DNA from: Ichthyophis bannanicus
Lineage: Eukaryota > Chordata > Amphibia > Gymnophiona > Ichthyophiidae
Direction of reading: 5' to 3'
Length of the DNA: 64,000 nucleotides
Assembly: GCA_033557465.1 (NCBI GenBank)
Contig: JAWIIG010000025.1
Span: 3,591,001-3,655,000 of the forward strand
Of this stretch, positions 44,675-55,468 are shown piece after piece. Within the stretch, counting starts at the first letter, position 1, and each line of letters begins with the position of its first letter. Made by a program: the position numbers and the translations under genes. The notes below the pieces were generated by a model. It was not told the origin of the DNA and made no database searches. It saw only the letters and a list, made by a program, of their open reading frames with translations.

Positions 44675-44790
44675 AACCATCTTAACGTCGCAGCAGTGGT
44701 ATTATCGCGTGATAAGTGACGTTATCATGCGATATTGTACGATAACATCACTTATCGCGCGATAACGCGGCTGCGGCGTTAAGGCACCCT
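44675..44790. repeat. CpG-rich subterminal hairpin of copy 3
   Basis: cttaacgtcgcagcagtggt at the left pairs with the reverse complement of gcggctgcggcgttaag at the right. The centre consists of ttatcgcgtgataagtgacg-type palindromes, and the same tatcgcgcgataa motif recurs near the right end (48533-48545). Confidence 0.75.
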
Positions 44791-46077
44791 AACGCTGTGA
44801 AATCCTGCTCTGAAGGGTGGAGTAAGGCTTCCCAGAGGGGGGAGAGAAGGGGTCAATGGGCAGAGAATGGGCAGTGAGTGGCTCCTTGCACACTAATGCC
44901 GTGAAATGAAGGGCAGAAAATTAGCGTGAGTGAAACCCTTGCGCTAGGAACATTTGCAGGAAAGAGAAACCATTTCAGTCAGCAATGTACAGCAAAGCCA
45001 GGGAAACCCAAAAACGTGATAGTAGTGATACATGTGCACGGAACAAAAAGGCAATTAAACATAGAAAATGACATGAACCACATTTAAAATCCCAATACCA
45101 AGCTGGCCAATAGTGATATTAATGAGAAACATAAAGAAACACTAATGAGAAAGCATAAAAAAGAAGATATCATGTTTGGAAGAGTCTATGGTCTATCCCC
45201 CTACAAGGTGAATGATCCCACATTGAAATAGCGGTGATCAGGGTTTTCCCTTTATATTGGGCAGGTTTGTTATGGCATGCACATGTGCCGCAATAGCAGG
45301 GTGGGCATGTAGGAAAGGGCAACTGTACAGATGCTTGAAATAGGATACAAAGGGCTGCAGGCGGCACATGCTCTGGTGCAGCTGGGGCACAGTGCAGACT
45401 AGGCAGATGCCTAGGTGGCACATAGGAATGCTGAAACTGTACAGCAGCCAGACAGCAACTGATGAGGGTCCAACATGGGCACGAGTGTGTGTCCCAGAGT
45501 GTCACAGGGGAGATTACCCAGCAGGTACCCCCAAGAGCATATAACATTGACAGGCAGTGCGGGGGGTGGGGGGGTGGGGGGAAGTGCGCATGTCCATGTA
45601 GGCACCCCTACCTGAGAACCCACACCATAGGCAGCTGCCTACCGGCATACTGTATGGCCTGGGACTGCGCACCACCAGCACCACTGGCATAATGGCATGG
45701 AAGCATGGTGGCGGAGGGGTGCTGGTGGCAGAGGGGGCAGTGGCATCTGCCCACAGCAGACCATGGCCTAGCCCCATTTAGGTGGGTGCCATGCAATTCA
45801 ACAGACAGGGTCTGTCTGACGAACAGTCATGGTACCCCCAGGGAACAAACTGTCCCTGTGGCAACAGTGTGGTGCAGTGCACACAGCCAGTATGTTCAGG
45901 AGCAGAAAGTCACAAATTCAAGTCCCAGCTGTGGCTACTGAAAACCCTTTCCCCATTTTTTACCCAGTACTAAACCATGGTAATAAAGACGGAACCTTTA
46001 TTGCAGATAAAATAAACATGCCTAAAACGCCTATATTTTACCCTACAGAGCACAGACACCATAAACATGTGCAATCC

Positions 46078-46282
46078 CTAGCGCAGAGTTTCCCAACTGC
46101 AGTCCTGGAGGGCCAAACACCATTCAGGTTTCATGCTGTCCCTAATATCTATGCCTGTGCTGCATTAGTATGCGCCACCCCCATTGTATGCAAATGTATA
46201 TCATTCATATTCATTAGGGACAGCATGAAAACCTGAACTGTGTTTGGCCCACAAGGACCGGAGTTGGGAACCTCTGCCCTAG
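46078..46282. mobile_element. Foldback MITE inside Harbinger-type copy 3
   Basis: ctagcgcagagtttcccaac at the left pairs with gttgggaacctctgccctag at the right. It occupies the same site as 4691-4895 in copy 2, so it was in the common ancestor of both copies. Confidence 0.7.
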
Positions 46283-48023
46283 AGCAGCGGCCAACAGGGG
46301 CATAAACACCCACACCCACACCCACAGGCTCCACTATCCAAAGCCTCATGGAGAGTCAGGCTGTTGGGCCCTGCGTGCAGCAGCATCTCCCAATAGTAGC
46401 ACTTGAATACCTTATCAATGCCGCCCTAAACTTGGGAATACGCTACACATATATCAAAAGGTTGCTATGAGTAATGGCAGATAACAATTCCTAAGGTAAG
46501 CACAATTTGCTGATAGAGCTGCATCATAGCAACCTTTCTGATATCTGTGGAGTGTGTTTCAGTTTTGGTTTCTGACAGTGTTTACCACCCCGGGGAGTGA
46601 CCCAAACAGTATTGCGTACCATAGCCATGCCTGCACTGTGCCCAAGACAGGTGTGGTGGCCAGGGCTGCCAAAAGCCTCTATATTTGCACAATGCTGGCA
46701 TAGGTGTGGGAGTGTGTGTCTGTCTATCCAGTGTGTTGCGGCTGCCTACACCTTACTCAGCCCACACTGCTTGCACTGTTTCCAGTGTTAGCCTGCCAAT
46801 GTGCATAATGAGGAGCAAGCTACTGTGGGTATGGCCCGGACAGGGTGGCCTGGGCAGAATGCATCTGCACAGGGCATAGGGCAATGGCTGGGACATTGAA
46901 GTGCCCGGCCACCACCTGCATGGACAGGGTGGTCACAGCATGTCCTGCTGGGAGGTCACTCTCACCCTGACAGAGCAGTGACCACGGTATGGCTAGGTTC
47001 CCCCATAGTGCTTTATAGTATTTCTCTCAAGTGATATTTATGGGTTCTCTTTTCTGGGGCCCAATCACTGACCTATCTGCTTGGTGGGTGTGCTCACATC
47101 CCAGTTTTGGGTGCACATGTCTCTTCTAGGAAAATGCACCATGGACGAGCTAGCAGACTGTCTGCAGTTAGTATGTGTATGGCTGGAACACTTTGCAGTG
47201 TCCAGCGGCTGGAGACTCACTGTGCTTGCTGCTGGAGCATGTCAGATAGTGGTGGGGGACAGCTGAGAATTTCCAGGCCTACTGTCCCTGAGAATTTCCA
47301 GGCCTACTGTCTGTCTGCCATTGCCTTATGGATGCGTACAGATCTGCATTGACTGCCCTGTAGGGTGCCTGTTCCCCAGCAGGACTGGGGAAGATGGTCC
47401 CTTCTACTGACACCATTGCAGGGATGTAGAATGTGGATCTGTTGGTGGGAGATCCTGTCCCCCACCATGAGCCCCAGAGGGCGGGTTGGGTGGTGCTACA
47501 TAATCTGCCTATGGGTCCAAACACCCCCTTCAATTAAATCATGTGACCATGTCACCCACACAGGATATGCACTATTCTGGGTGCATCATAGTCCACAAGG
47601 GCTAGACATGACTGGGAAATACGGATGGACACAGGTGTATCCTAGGTGCATCTGCAAGGACTACCTATCACACACTGGCACTGATGGCGACCTACAGCAT
47701 AGCCTATCTCAGCTAAGCCAGGTGCTGCGGACCTGTTGCTGGGCACCCTACCTCGCCCTCAGGGTGAGCACAGTACCCCCACAATGTGTCGGTCTGTAGC
47801 TACTCTGTGCCAGTACCACATACGGTCAGTTCCCCCTACCAGGCCGAGGTGCTGTGGGGGTGCATACCCCATCTTGTGATCATCTGTAGACTGCTGATAT
47901 GCATGTGCAGTGCATCATGGGTACGGGTGGGTTAACCCTATTCTGGTAACCACAGCAGACAGTTTGTGTGGTGATCTGCAGTCCTTCTGTAGCAATCCAG
48001 GGGCTTGTTAGTAGCTATAGAGA

Positions 48024-48086
48024 TGTAGCCCACTGGTTACTTCACTGACTGTGGAGGCAGAGGTCATGGGTTTGATCCCACAGTGG
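48024..48086 (+). repeat. tRNA-like module left of hairpin, copy 3
   Basis: TAGCCCACTGG (48026-48036) and GGTTTGATCCC (48069-48079) fit A and B boxes of an RNA polymerase III promoter, 32 bases apart. Downstream sequence runs into the hairpin arm. Confidence 0.6.
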
Positions 48087-48104
48087 TGTTATTTGATAGG
48101 GCTG

Positions 48105-48380
48105 TCTGAGGCATTTCCTTTTTTACTTTAAATTAGTGCTGCCAGCAAAAACACCCTCACAGTGCTGTAACCTTAAGGTGCCTCATAAGGCGCCCTATAA
48201 TGTGCCTTATAAGGTGCCCTATAGGGAACATTATAAGGTGCCTTGGCGGACAGTGCACTTTATAATGTGCCCTCTGGAGTGCCTTATAGGGCGTCTTATG
48301 CGACACCTTAGGTTACGGCACTGTGAGGGTGTGTTTGCTGGCAGCACTCATTTAAATTAAAAAAGAAAATGCCTCAGACA
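48105..48380. repeat. Long hairpin with AAGGYGCC array, copy 3
   Basis: ctgtctgaggcatttccttt... at the left is the reverse complement of aaaagaaaatgcctcagaca(g) at the right. The inner arms are agtgctgccagcaaa and gtttgctggcagcact. The pairing extends outward into the flanking tRNA-like modules. Confidence 0.75.
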
Positions 48381-48396
48381 GCCTTACTCATTAAGC

Positions 48397-48464
48397 CCAC
48401 TGGGGGATCAAACTCATGACCCCTGTTTCTGTAGTCATTGTATTATCCATTGTACTACACCTCT
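48397..48464 (-). repeat. tRNA-like module right of hairpin, copy 3
   Basis: On the minus strand, TAGTACAATGGATAATAC and GTTTGATCCCCCAGTGGG form an A-box/B-box pair convergent with the module at 48024-48086. Confidence 0.55.
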
Positions 48465-48707
48465 GTTGCCATGTTTGTAGGTCAGCGCGCCTAATTAAGG
48501 CTAACGCGCGTTAACGTGCCATGGCTCCCTGTATCGCGCGATAATGGACTTTATCGCATGATAAACCGAAATGCTACCTTAAGACCAGAATGCCCACTAC
48601 CTTATATGGCATTCGTCACAGTAAGACTGCAACTAACGCCGGTAACATTAAGACGGTTTAGTAAACATACCCCTAAGTGTACCTGAGGCAATGGAGGGTT
48701 AAGTGGC

Positions 48708-49578
48708 TGTCTTACTACATCAAAGGCTAACAAACAAAGCAAGGATACTTATTCAGAAAGGCAAGTAATTCTCTTAGTTACACATGAGTAGTTAGAAAAG
48801 ATAACTAGATAGCAATTATTTACAGGAGAATAATACATCACCGATAGAGTTATGAGATATTGCAGCTATTTACAGAAGAATAATACTTCACCAAGCTGTC
48901 ATCATGCAACCTTTTTAAAACATCAGCTGGGAGAACTCAGCGAAGGCTGTAGAAGTCTGGGATTCTTCATGCATGGCATGCGCCTGGCCAAGCAGATCTA
49001 CGCTCTCTCTGTTCTGGGTTTTCTCTCTCTCTATATAGGCTAAATGCAGCCGGCCATCACATGATTCCTTACATGAGATATTATTCCTACAGTCATTCTC
49101 CACCCCATACACCCCCTGCTTGACCAGTCCCTCTCTAGCCTTTGTTTGCTCCCAGCCTTTTGGTTTCCGGGCAGGCATCTGACAATGCTCACCCCCCATG
49201 GTTTTAGAAGTTCAGAACTCTACAATTACAATTAGGTAAATAGTTCTTATCAATTGATCTACATCTGCTAAGAGAATTGTTCAAAGGCCAGGAAAAGAAT
49301 TCTGTCTCCCTCACCCTAGGACATTTGCATTTGTTAGGAGAAGAACCAGATAAGAAGAATTCTGTCTCCCTCTCTGGTCTTCCAGTATTCCTCAGGCTAG
49401 ATGTGTAGGCAGTTTCTCACCAGACTGCAAATACAGCTTTGATCTCTGGGCTAGCAAGCTGGCTCAGCCTGATTTCTCACAGGCAGAATGGCTCAAAGCA
49501 GAATGGCTCAAGAGTTCAATTTCCTTGCAAAGTTCAATATTCCTTGCTGATCCAAATAAATCTTTAATTAGTAATACA
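48708..49578 (+). mobile_element. Solo LTR, 871 bp
   Basis: The segment begins TGTCTTAC and ends GTAATACA, so it has the TG...CA termini and short inverted ends of long terminal repeats. GTGGC flanks both sides (48703-48707 and 49579-49583), a 5-bp target duplication. A TATA-like ctctatatagg lies at about 49029-49039, and AATAAA at 49555-49560, 18 bases before the end, suggesting plus orientation. The SINE is continuous when the LTR is removed. No internal retroviral region is present. Five-bp duplications occur in Gypsy elements and some endogenous retroviruses; the family cannot be decided here. Confidence 0.8.
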
Positions 49579-49705
49579 GTGGCTTGCCCAAGGCCACAAG
49601 GAGTGGCCATGGGACTAGAGACCCCAGTCCATCCAGCCTAAGGTTGCTTGTCCCCATGTGGGACTTGAACCCCCGGCCTTCCGGCCTGAGGTAACCTGTC
49701 CCTGA
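49579..49705 (-). mobile_element. tRNA-headed SINE, head part (split SINE, piece 3)
   Basis: gtggcttgcccaaggccaca continues the core after the LTR. Then gggacttgaaccccc (reverse B box, about 49661-49675) marks the tRNA-like head. The A box is degraded or lost where the L2-like LINE begins at 49706. Confidence 0.75.
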
Positions 49706-51240
49706 GATCAAAAGCAGAAAGGAAGAGATGAGTCTTAAAAAGAGATTTGAGTCTGTTGAAAAAGAGTTCCAATCTAAGGTCCAGAGGGAGAGAGTTCCAG
49801 AGTTTAGGACCGAGAAAAAAAGAAGGCAGAATTTCTGGTGGATTCCAGGTATGCAAGAGGCGGCGGAAGGAACATACAGTTGATGTGAATATGGCGAAGT
49901 GAGCGTTGGGGGGCATGGAGATGAACCAGGTTGGAGAGGTATTGGGGGGAACCAGAGTGGATGGCTTTATGAACAAGAGTTGAGACCTTGTATTGGATAC
50001 GGTGGGTGACAGGAAGCCAATGGAGGTGAATAAGAAGAGGGGTGATATGATTGGTGCGGGATGCATGAGTGATGAGTCGGGCTGCGGTGTTTTGCAACAG
50101 TTTGAGTCTTCGTAATTGATACTGGGGAGGCCGGCCAAAGCAATGTTACAATAATCGATCCTGCTCATAACTAGGGAAAGGAGAAGGGTAACCAAGGAGG
50201 AAGTGGGGAGGAAAGGACGGATGGCACAGATCTGGCGAAGGGAGCAAAAGGAATGGCAAATTATTGATGATAGATGGTCATGGAATGTCATAGCAGAGTC
50301 AAAAGTAACACCTAAGTAACATAGGGAAGGGACCAGAGGGATGGAGGAAGATTAAGAGAGGCTGCAAGGGCAGGGATGGGGCTACCTAACATGAACCAGA
50401 TGGCTTGCGTTTTGTCCAGGTTAAGGTGGAGAAAGTTTGAGATTAACCAGGTACTGACAGAGGAAAGACAGGCATTGAGGGGGTAATGTCAGGGGCAACA
50501 GGGTCGGTATGATGGAAGAGGATGATGTCATCTGCGTAATAGTATGCAAAAATGCAATGCTGCTGGATGAGAAGTGTGAGGGGGCCAGAAAGACATTGAA
50601 GAGAAGAGGGGTAAGGACGGAGCCTTGGAGGACACCACAGGGAAGAGGAATGCTGGGTGAGGAGGACACACCAGAGGAGACTGAGAAAGACCTGGTGGAC
50701 AGAAAAGAGCAGAACCAATGAAGCACAGAACCGCTGAGGCTGGCATCAGAAAGATGGGTGAAGAGTGTGCGATGATCCACAAGGTCGAAGGCAGAGGACA
50801 GGTCGAGGGAAACTGCAATGGAATACTGACCCTGGTCGTGGGAGGAGTGAAGTTCATTGAGGAAGGAGGTGAGAATGGTTTCAGTGCTGTGTCCCGGATG
50901 AAAACCAGACTGATGAGGATGAAGAATAAGTGCAGAATTTAGATGACAGGTGAGCTGTGCAAAGACTAGCTTCTCCAGGAGTTTGGAGAGAAAGGGGAGG
51001 TTAGAGATAGGATGTCAACTGGCAGGGACAGAGGGATCCAAGGATGGTTTCTTGAGGATGGGCCGAAGTATGGCATGTTTCCAGGGGGTGGGAAAGATGC
51101 CAGAGGAAAGACTGGAATTAAGAATGGAAAGGATGAAAGGGAGGAGTGCGAGAGAAGGCTCATTGAGGCAGTGAGAAGGAATGGGGTCAAGTTGACAGGT
51201 GATATTGTGCTTTCCATGGAACTTCAAGTTTCCCTGGTGG
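49706..51240 (-). mobile_element. L2-like LINE, reverse transcriptase and C-terminal region
   Basis: Minus-strand frames give, in order, PIPSHCLNEPSLALLPFILS (about 51195-51140), RPILKKPSLDPSVPAS and NLPFLSKLLEKLVFAQL. Next come SLDLSSAFDLVDH (about 50810-50770), LPCGVLQGSVLTPLLFNVFL and the catalytic YYYADDIILFHHTD (about 50545-50505). The end shows RIDYCNIALAGLP, LWNSLPLDLRLELFF and FKTHLFLSAF. The layout equals that of the copy at 33605-35655. Numerous frameshifts break it, the endonuclease is missing, and the 3' tail has been replaced by the SINE on the left. Confidence 0.8.
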
Positions 51241-51271
51241 TTAGGAAGGTCAGATTAGTTTTTCAAATTAG

Positions 51272-51398
51272 GGGGCTTGTTTACTAAGCAGCAGTAGCAG
51301 CTTCCAACCGATATCAAAGCTACGGCCCCATTGAATTCAATGGGGCTGTGCTCCGATATCGGTTGGAAGCTGCTACCACTGCTTAGTAAACAAGCCCC
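51272..51398. mobile_element. Near-perfect foldback MITE, 127 bp
   Basis: GGGGCTTGTTTACTAAGC at the left and GCTTAGTAAACAAGCCCC at the right are termini. The pairing continues through gcttccaaccgatatc for about 45 bases per arm with one or two mismatches. TAG flanks both sides (51269-51271 and 51399-51401). Confidence 0.8.
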
Positions 51399-51404
51399 TA
51401 GGTC

Positions 51405-51740
51405 TTTTTTTATCTCAAGAGGATTTATAATGGCTGGCAAGCTGTCACTCTGCCTTGTTTTCACTACTGTAATTCTGTATGACTGTGCAGTACAAAGAAA
51501 TTGTGTTTGCGTTTGCAGGTAGTACAGAATGTGGCAGCTGAACTGACATGAGGAGGAAAAAGATATGAGAAAGCATCACCATATTAGTAAGAGCTCATTG
51601 GCTTCCCATTCAGACAAAAGTGATTTTTAAGATTATTCTGACCATCTATAAATTATTAAACGGGATGGCTCCCTCATATTTATCAAGGTTGGTAGAGCTT
51701 TATTCTCTGGGGAGAGATTTAGGACTAGAGGTACTAACGT
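51405..51740 (+). mobile_element. L2-like LINE fragment
   Basis: Broken frames give LQVVQNVAAELT and, shifted, GFPFRQK / ILTIYKLLNGMAPSYLSRLVELY, the LHWLPI-type C-terminal block of L2-like ORF2. There is no catalytic region and it contains stops. Confidence 0.5.
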
Positions 51741-51974
51741 GAACTACTGTTAACATGAATCATTTGAACACAATGAATGTTGTTTTCATGCAGGTCCCAT
51801 TTTTTACCAGTGGAACTTGCTACTAATACAGTTGTAGTCAGCGTTCTTGGAACCCTTGCATTTTAGGTATGGTGAGAAATTACTGGTCATATTCCAGCTA
51901 GACGGCTTTTTCCTCCCCATGTCAGTTCAGCTGCCACATTCTGTCTTCATAATATTTTAATAGTATGTTCAAAG

Positions 51975-52275
51975 GTAGGGAGGAGTAGCCTAGTGGTTGG
52001 GGCAAGGTACTTCAGGCCGGAAGGTCAGGGGTTCAAATCCCACTAGAGGACAGCAACCTTGGGCCAGAAGGACCGGGGTTTCTAGTCCCACAGATGCTCC
52101 TTGTGGTCTTGGGCAAGCCACTTAACCCTCCACTGCCCATCCCTGTAAGTATTAGTGTATGTGTCTCATATCCCCACATATTAAATGTATCCCCCAATTG
52201 TGTTGTGACTGCTTTGATTGAAGGATAAGGCGGGACACAAAACTGTCTAAATAAATAAATAAAATACAACAACAA
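51975..52275 (+). mobile_element. Complete tRNA-headed SINE
   Basis: The 5' head has GTAGCCTAGTGGTTGGGGCA (A box) and GGTTCAAATCC (B box, about 52030-52040). It is followed by a duplicated second B-box-like stretch (ggggtttctagtccc), then 'cttgggcaagccacttaacc', the MIR-like core. The tail ends in AATAAATAAATAAA and (CAA)n. It is the only plus-strand, unbroken copy of this family in the window and shows the full structure that the minus-strand copies lack. Confidence 0.85.
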
Positions 52276-52361
52276 CAACAAAAAAGATGACTGTGCAATG
52301 TAGACATAGAAATTTCTGAGAAAAAAACCTAAATATGACCTGGACAGGATTAATCGCACCC

Positions 52362-52762
52362 TTCATAGTAACATAGTAACATAGTAAATGACAGCAGATA
52401 ATGACCAGTATGGTCCATCTAGTCTGCCCAGTAAGATGGCAAGAGCAGGTGTACCTGCTGCTCTGTACAGGCCACCCCTCCCTATGTCTTTGTTTAGGGG
52501 TGAACCCACCGCTCTGTGTAGGACACCCCTATTTGTTGGGAAATTTGATGGTTAAGTTTATTTTGATTTTATACTGTTGCTGTAAAGGGATCCACTGTGT
52601 CTGTCCCATGCCATTTTGAATTCTGTCACTGTGTTTGCCCCCACCACTTCCATCGGGAGGGCATTCCAAGCATCCACCACCCTTTCAGTGAAAAAGTATT
52701 TCATGACATTTCCTTTCAATTTACCCCCTTGCAGCTTCATGTTATTTGGTTGCACAACCCTT
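52362..52762 (-). mobile_element. CR1-like LINE 3' end
   Basis: The minus strand encodes MKLQGGKLKGNVMKYFFTER, then VVDAWNALPMEVVGANTVTE and FKMAWDRH, the C-terminal end of CR1-type ORF2, followed by a 3' tail with 'catagtaacatagtaacata' at its terminus (plus-strand 52362-52385). The same RVVDAWN block occurs at 57605-57625 in the other CR1-like copy. Confidence 0.75.
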
Positions 52763-53395
52763 GGCAGTAATGACAACCACCAAACGTTTCTTGCAGCCAT
52801 CTATATGTTTCGTACATCTGTCTGCTGGTAGTTTCTCCCACTCTTCAACTGCCATTTGTTCCAGCTCATGAATGTCTCCAGTATTCCTTTTACCAATAGC
52901 AGATTTCAGCTCTTTCCAAAGGTTCTCAATTGGATTGTGATCAGGATTCATTGCTGGCCAGTTTAAAACAGTCCATTTGTTCCTTTTTTAATCATTCTTT
53001 TGCACTTTTGGATGTATATTTTGGGTCATTGTCCTGCTGGAGGTCCCATGACGTTTGACTCAGACCTAACTTTCTGACACTAGGTAGCACATTTCACTCC
53101 AAAATACCTTGGTAGTCCTCTGACTTCATGATTTCTTTAATAAACGCCAGGCCTCCAGTTCCTAAGGCAGCAAAACAGCTTCACAACTTTATGGACCCTC
53201 CACCATATTCAACTGTAGGAAGGGTGTTTTTTTCCTTATAAGCTTTATTTCTTTGCCTGTAAATGTATCACTGGTCTGCATTGCCAAAGAGCTCAAATTT
53301 GGTTTCCTCTGTCCACAGAACATTTTCCCAGAAGGATTGTGGTTTCTCAAGGTGGCTTTGGGCAAAGATCAGGTGTGCCTTTTTGTATCTGTCTT
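52742..53395 (-). pseudogene. Tc1-type transposase relic, C-terminal part
   Basis: Tc1 transposase moves its element through a DDE triad. The minus strand gives FEDRYKKAHLIFAQSHLEKP (about 53400-53340), SFWENVLWTEETKFELFG (53335-53280; the family's DE catalytic pair reads EE here), then PTVEYGGGSIKLWSCFAALG. QQDNDPKYTSKSAKE (second D), then, in the next frame, MNPDHNPIENLWKELKSAIG (52950-52890) with the final catalytic E, and KRLVVVITAKGCATK close it. Stops and shifts interrupt the protein. The N-terminal part continues at 55469-55775, beyond the hAT-type insertion. The left boundary merges with a CR1-like end at about 52760. Confidence 0.85.
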
Positions 53396-54489
53396 CAAAG
53401 GCTGCCAAAGGGGGGTACAGGGCCATGTACGGAGACTCATTGTGGGGCCTCATTTGCATAAGGGGCCTCATTTGCATAAATGTTTGCATAATGTTAACGT
53501 GCGCTAACTTTTAGTAAACATGCCTCTTAATGAGTGTCTGGATAAAGAAAGACTATCAGATTTCTACATTACTATACTCCAGTGTCAACCGCCAGGTACA
53601 TTAGGAAGTACTATAAACACTGCCCATTTAGAACTCATAGCAAACCCACCATATAATAACATCACTACCAGGACTCTCAAAGCACCAAACCCTACCTATC
53701 AAAAGGCAACTCTGCAAATATTAAACCAATACATCTCAGAGAATACCAATACATCTCCTACTGGGAAAAGTGAACAAGTGGCACTGTCAAACAGAAACTA
53801 CATAAACAAAATACCTTAGCTCGGTTACACATGCAGAACACAGACCGTCACCAAACAAGGGATCACAATTTAAAAATAGAAAGACAATATTCAAACTGGG
53901 AACCCCAAAAGCCAAAGTTGGAATGTACAACAATACTGGAGAAATAAAACTATAAATGAACTTCCTCTTGTACTAAACAAAAATGCAAAGACGTTAGCAA
54001 TTAACATTTACCAGAGCTGACATATTCCAGTTAATAAATTAAAAATAAAAAGTATTTTTCTACCTTTTGTTATTTGGGCATTTTATTTTTCAGTTGCAAT
54101 TGCTCCAGTCGCTTTCTTCTGGTTTCTTGTGTCTTCGACTAACTCTCCATTGTCTGCTGTCCATTTGTCCTTTCTTCTCTCTTCTAGTTTTTTCCCATTC
54201 TCTCTCTACATCTGCTTTAACATACTGATCTTCCCCTTTTGCTCTTTCCTCCATTTCTTTTTTATTTCTTTTTCATTCACTCAAATTTCACACTTCCATC
54301 CTCAATCCCCACTTACTCTCCCAAAACCCAGCAAATTGTAGATTTCTCTTCCCTCCCACACAAAATCTCTTTTCCCCTCTCCATCCTCATTCCCCCAGCC
54401 CATTCCCCTTCTAGTCCCCCCCAACATCAGCTCCATTCTAGTTCCAGCCCCACCCAGCATCCGCTCTCTTCTAGTCCCATTCTCCCATC

Positions 54490-54660
54490 CCCAACATCAG
54501 CCCATTTCCAGTCCTAGCACCTTCATCAGCTCATTTCCAATCCTAGCCCCCCATCGACCCATTTCCAGTCCAAGCACCCCATTGGCCCATTTCCAGTCCA
54601 AGCACCCCCCCCCCCATCAGCCCATTTTTAATCCTATCCCCCTATCGGCTATTTTCTGTT
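54490..54660 (+). repeat. Short minisatellite in hAT copy 2
   Basis: About five units of catcagcccatttccagtcc plus a C-rich spacer, the same unit as 17855-18345 but a third of the length. Confidence 0.75.
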
Positions 54661-54843
54661 CTATCCTAACACCCCCCCCCAAAGAGTCCCGCAGCTGTCT
54701 AAGCTGCTTCAGAGGTGAGCAGGGGAGGCCCACACAAGGCCCCGGCTCACCTCTGCACAGCCGCCAGCGTGAAGAATGGTGTTTTCCCTCATACTGGCAG
54801 CTGTGTTACTGTGAAGTGCGCTGAATGCTGGGAAAGGTTAAAG

Positions 54844-55234
54844 CTAACAAAAAAACACTAAACGGAAAATAACTAAAATATAAAACAAATCCCTTTTAAA
54901 GTCCCTTCAAACAAAAAACTTTCAATTAATATTTTTGTTGGACCACTTGCCTTGAGAGAAACCCTCTTGAAGCAAATATTCCTTTTTTATTCATTTTTAC
55001 GAGCTAATACCCAGCTCACAATTCAACATTTAAGTTAAAAATGAGGGAAATTGCACCACGCAACACCCTCATAACCAAACAAAGACACCATGGAAAACGT
55101 CTCCTCCATTCAATGTAAAAGAAAGCCAACTTAACTTTCAGGCGAAAATCTAGTAACTGCTTCAGAAAAAACAGCAAGACCACATTGTATCCTCTCACCA
55201 TAGTGTTCTCAGTTAAAGCAGGGAAAGGTTAAAG
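54844..55234. mobile_element. Insertion with 14-bp flanking repeat in hAT copy 2
   Basis: The 14 bases gggaaaggttaaag occur at 54830-54843 and again at 55221-55234, and the enclosed 377 bases are absent from hAT copy 1. A long target duplication suggests retrotransposition, but no family motif or poly(A) is clear. Confidence 0.55.
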
Positions 55235-55468
55235 GGCATTTCCTGGCACTCACCCGCTTCACAGTAATGCAGCTGCCAGCATGAGGGAAAATGCCGCTCT
55301 TCATGCTGGCGGTTGTGCAGTGGGAGCCGGGGCCTCTCACGGGCGTCCCCAGCTCACCTCTGCTGTCCATAATTGTGTGAGAATGAAGTTCGCTCAGGGC
55401 CCCCTGAAGCGCGGGGCCCTGTGCGAACAACATTTTCACACAATGGATGGGCTGGCCTTGTCTGTCTT

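Larger units (their letters stand above)
44660..48673 (+). mobile_element. Harbinger-type non-autonomous element, copy 3, complete (4.0 kb)
   Basis: The left end GGGGTATGTTTACTAAACCA and the right end CGGTTTAGTAAACATACCCC are terminal inverted repeats. TAA flanks both ends (44657-44659 and 48674-48676). The SINE it interrupts reads through when it is removed, so the ends are certain. The interior matches copy 2 throughout. A foldback MITE (46078-46282), a central hairpin (48105-48380) and convergent tRNA-like modules are present. A 3-bp TAA duplication fits the PIF/Harbinger superfamily. No transposase or Myb-like protein is encoded, so movement would need an outside source. Confidence 0.9.
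53396..55460 (+). mobile_element. hAT-type non-autonomous element, copy 2
   Basis: The start CAAAGGCTGCCAA and the reverse complement of the end (CAAGGCCAGCCCA) are imperfect terminal repeats. TCTGTCTT flanks both sides (53388-53395 and 55461-55468), an 8-bp hAT-type duplication. It splits a Tc1 transposase reading exactly between N- and C-terminal halves. The interior is collinear with copy 1 (16810-18692), including the captured Harbinger-like end near 53505-53527 and a shorter minisatellite. A 391-bp extra segment lies at 54844-55234. Confidence 0.85.

Noticed and set aside
53520..53819. 99-codon frame in hAT copy 2
   Set aside because: The aligned part of copy 1 (from 16921) has frame changes, and no transposase motif is present.
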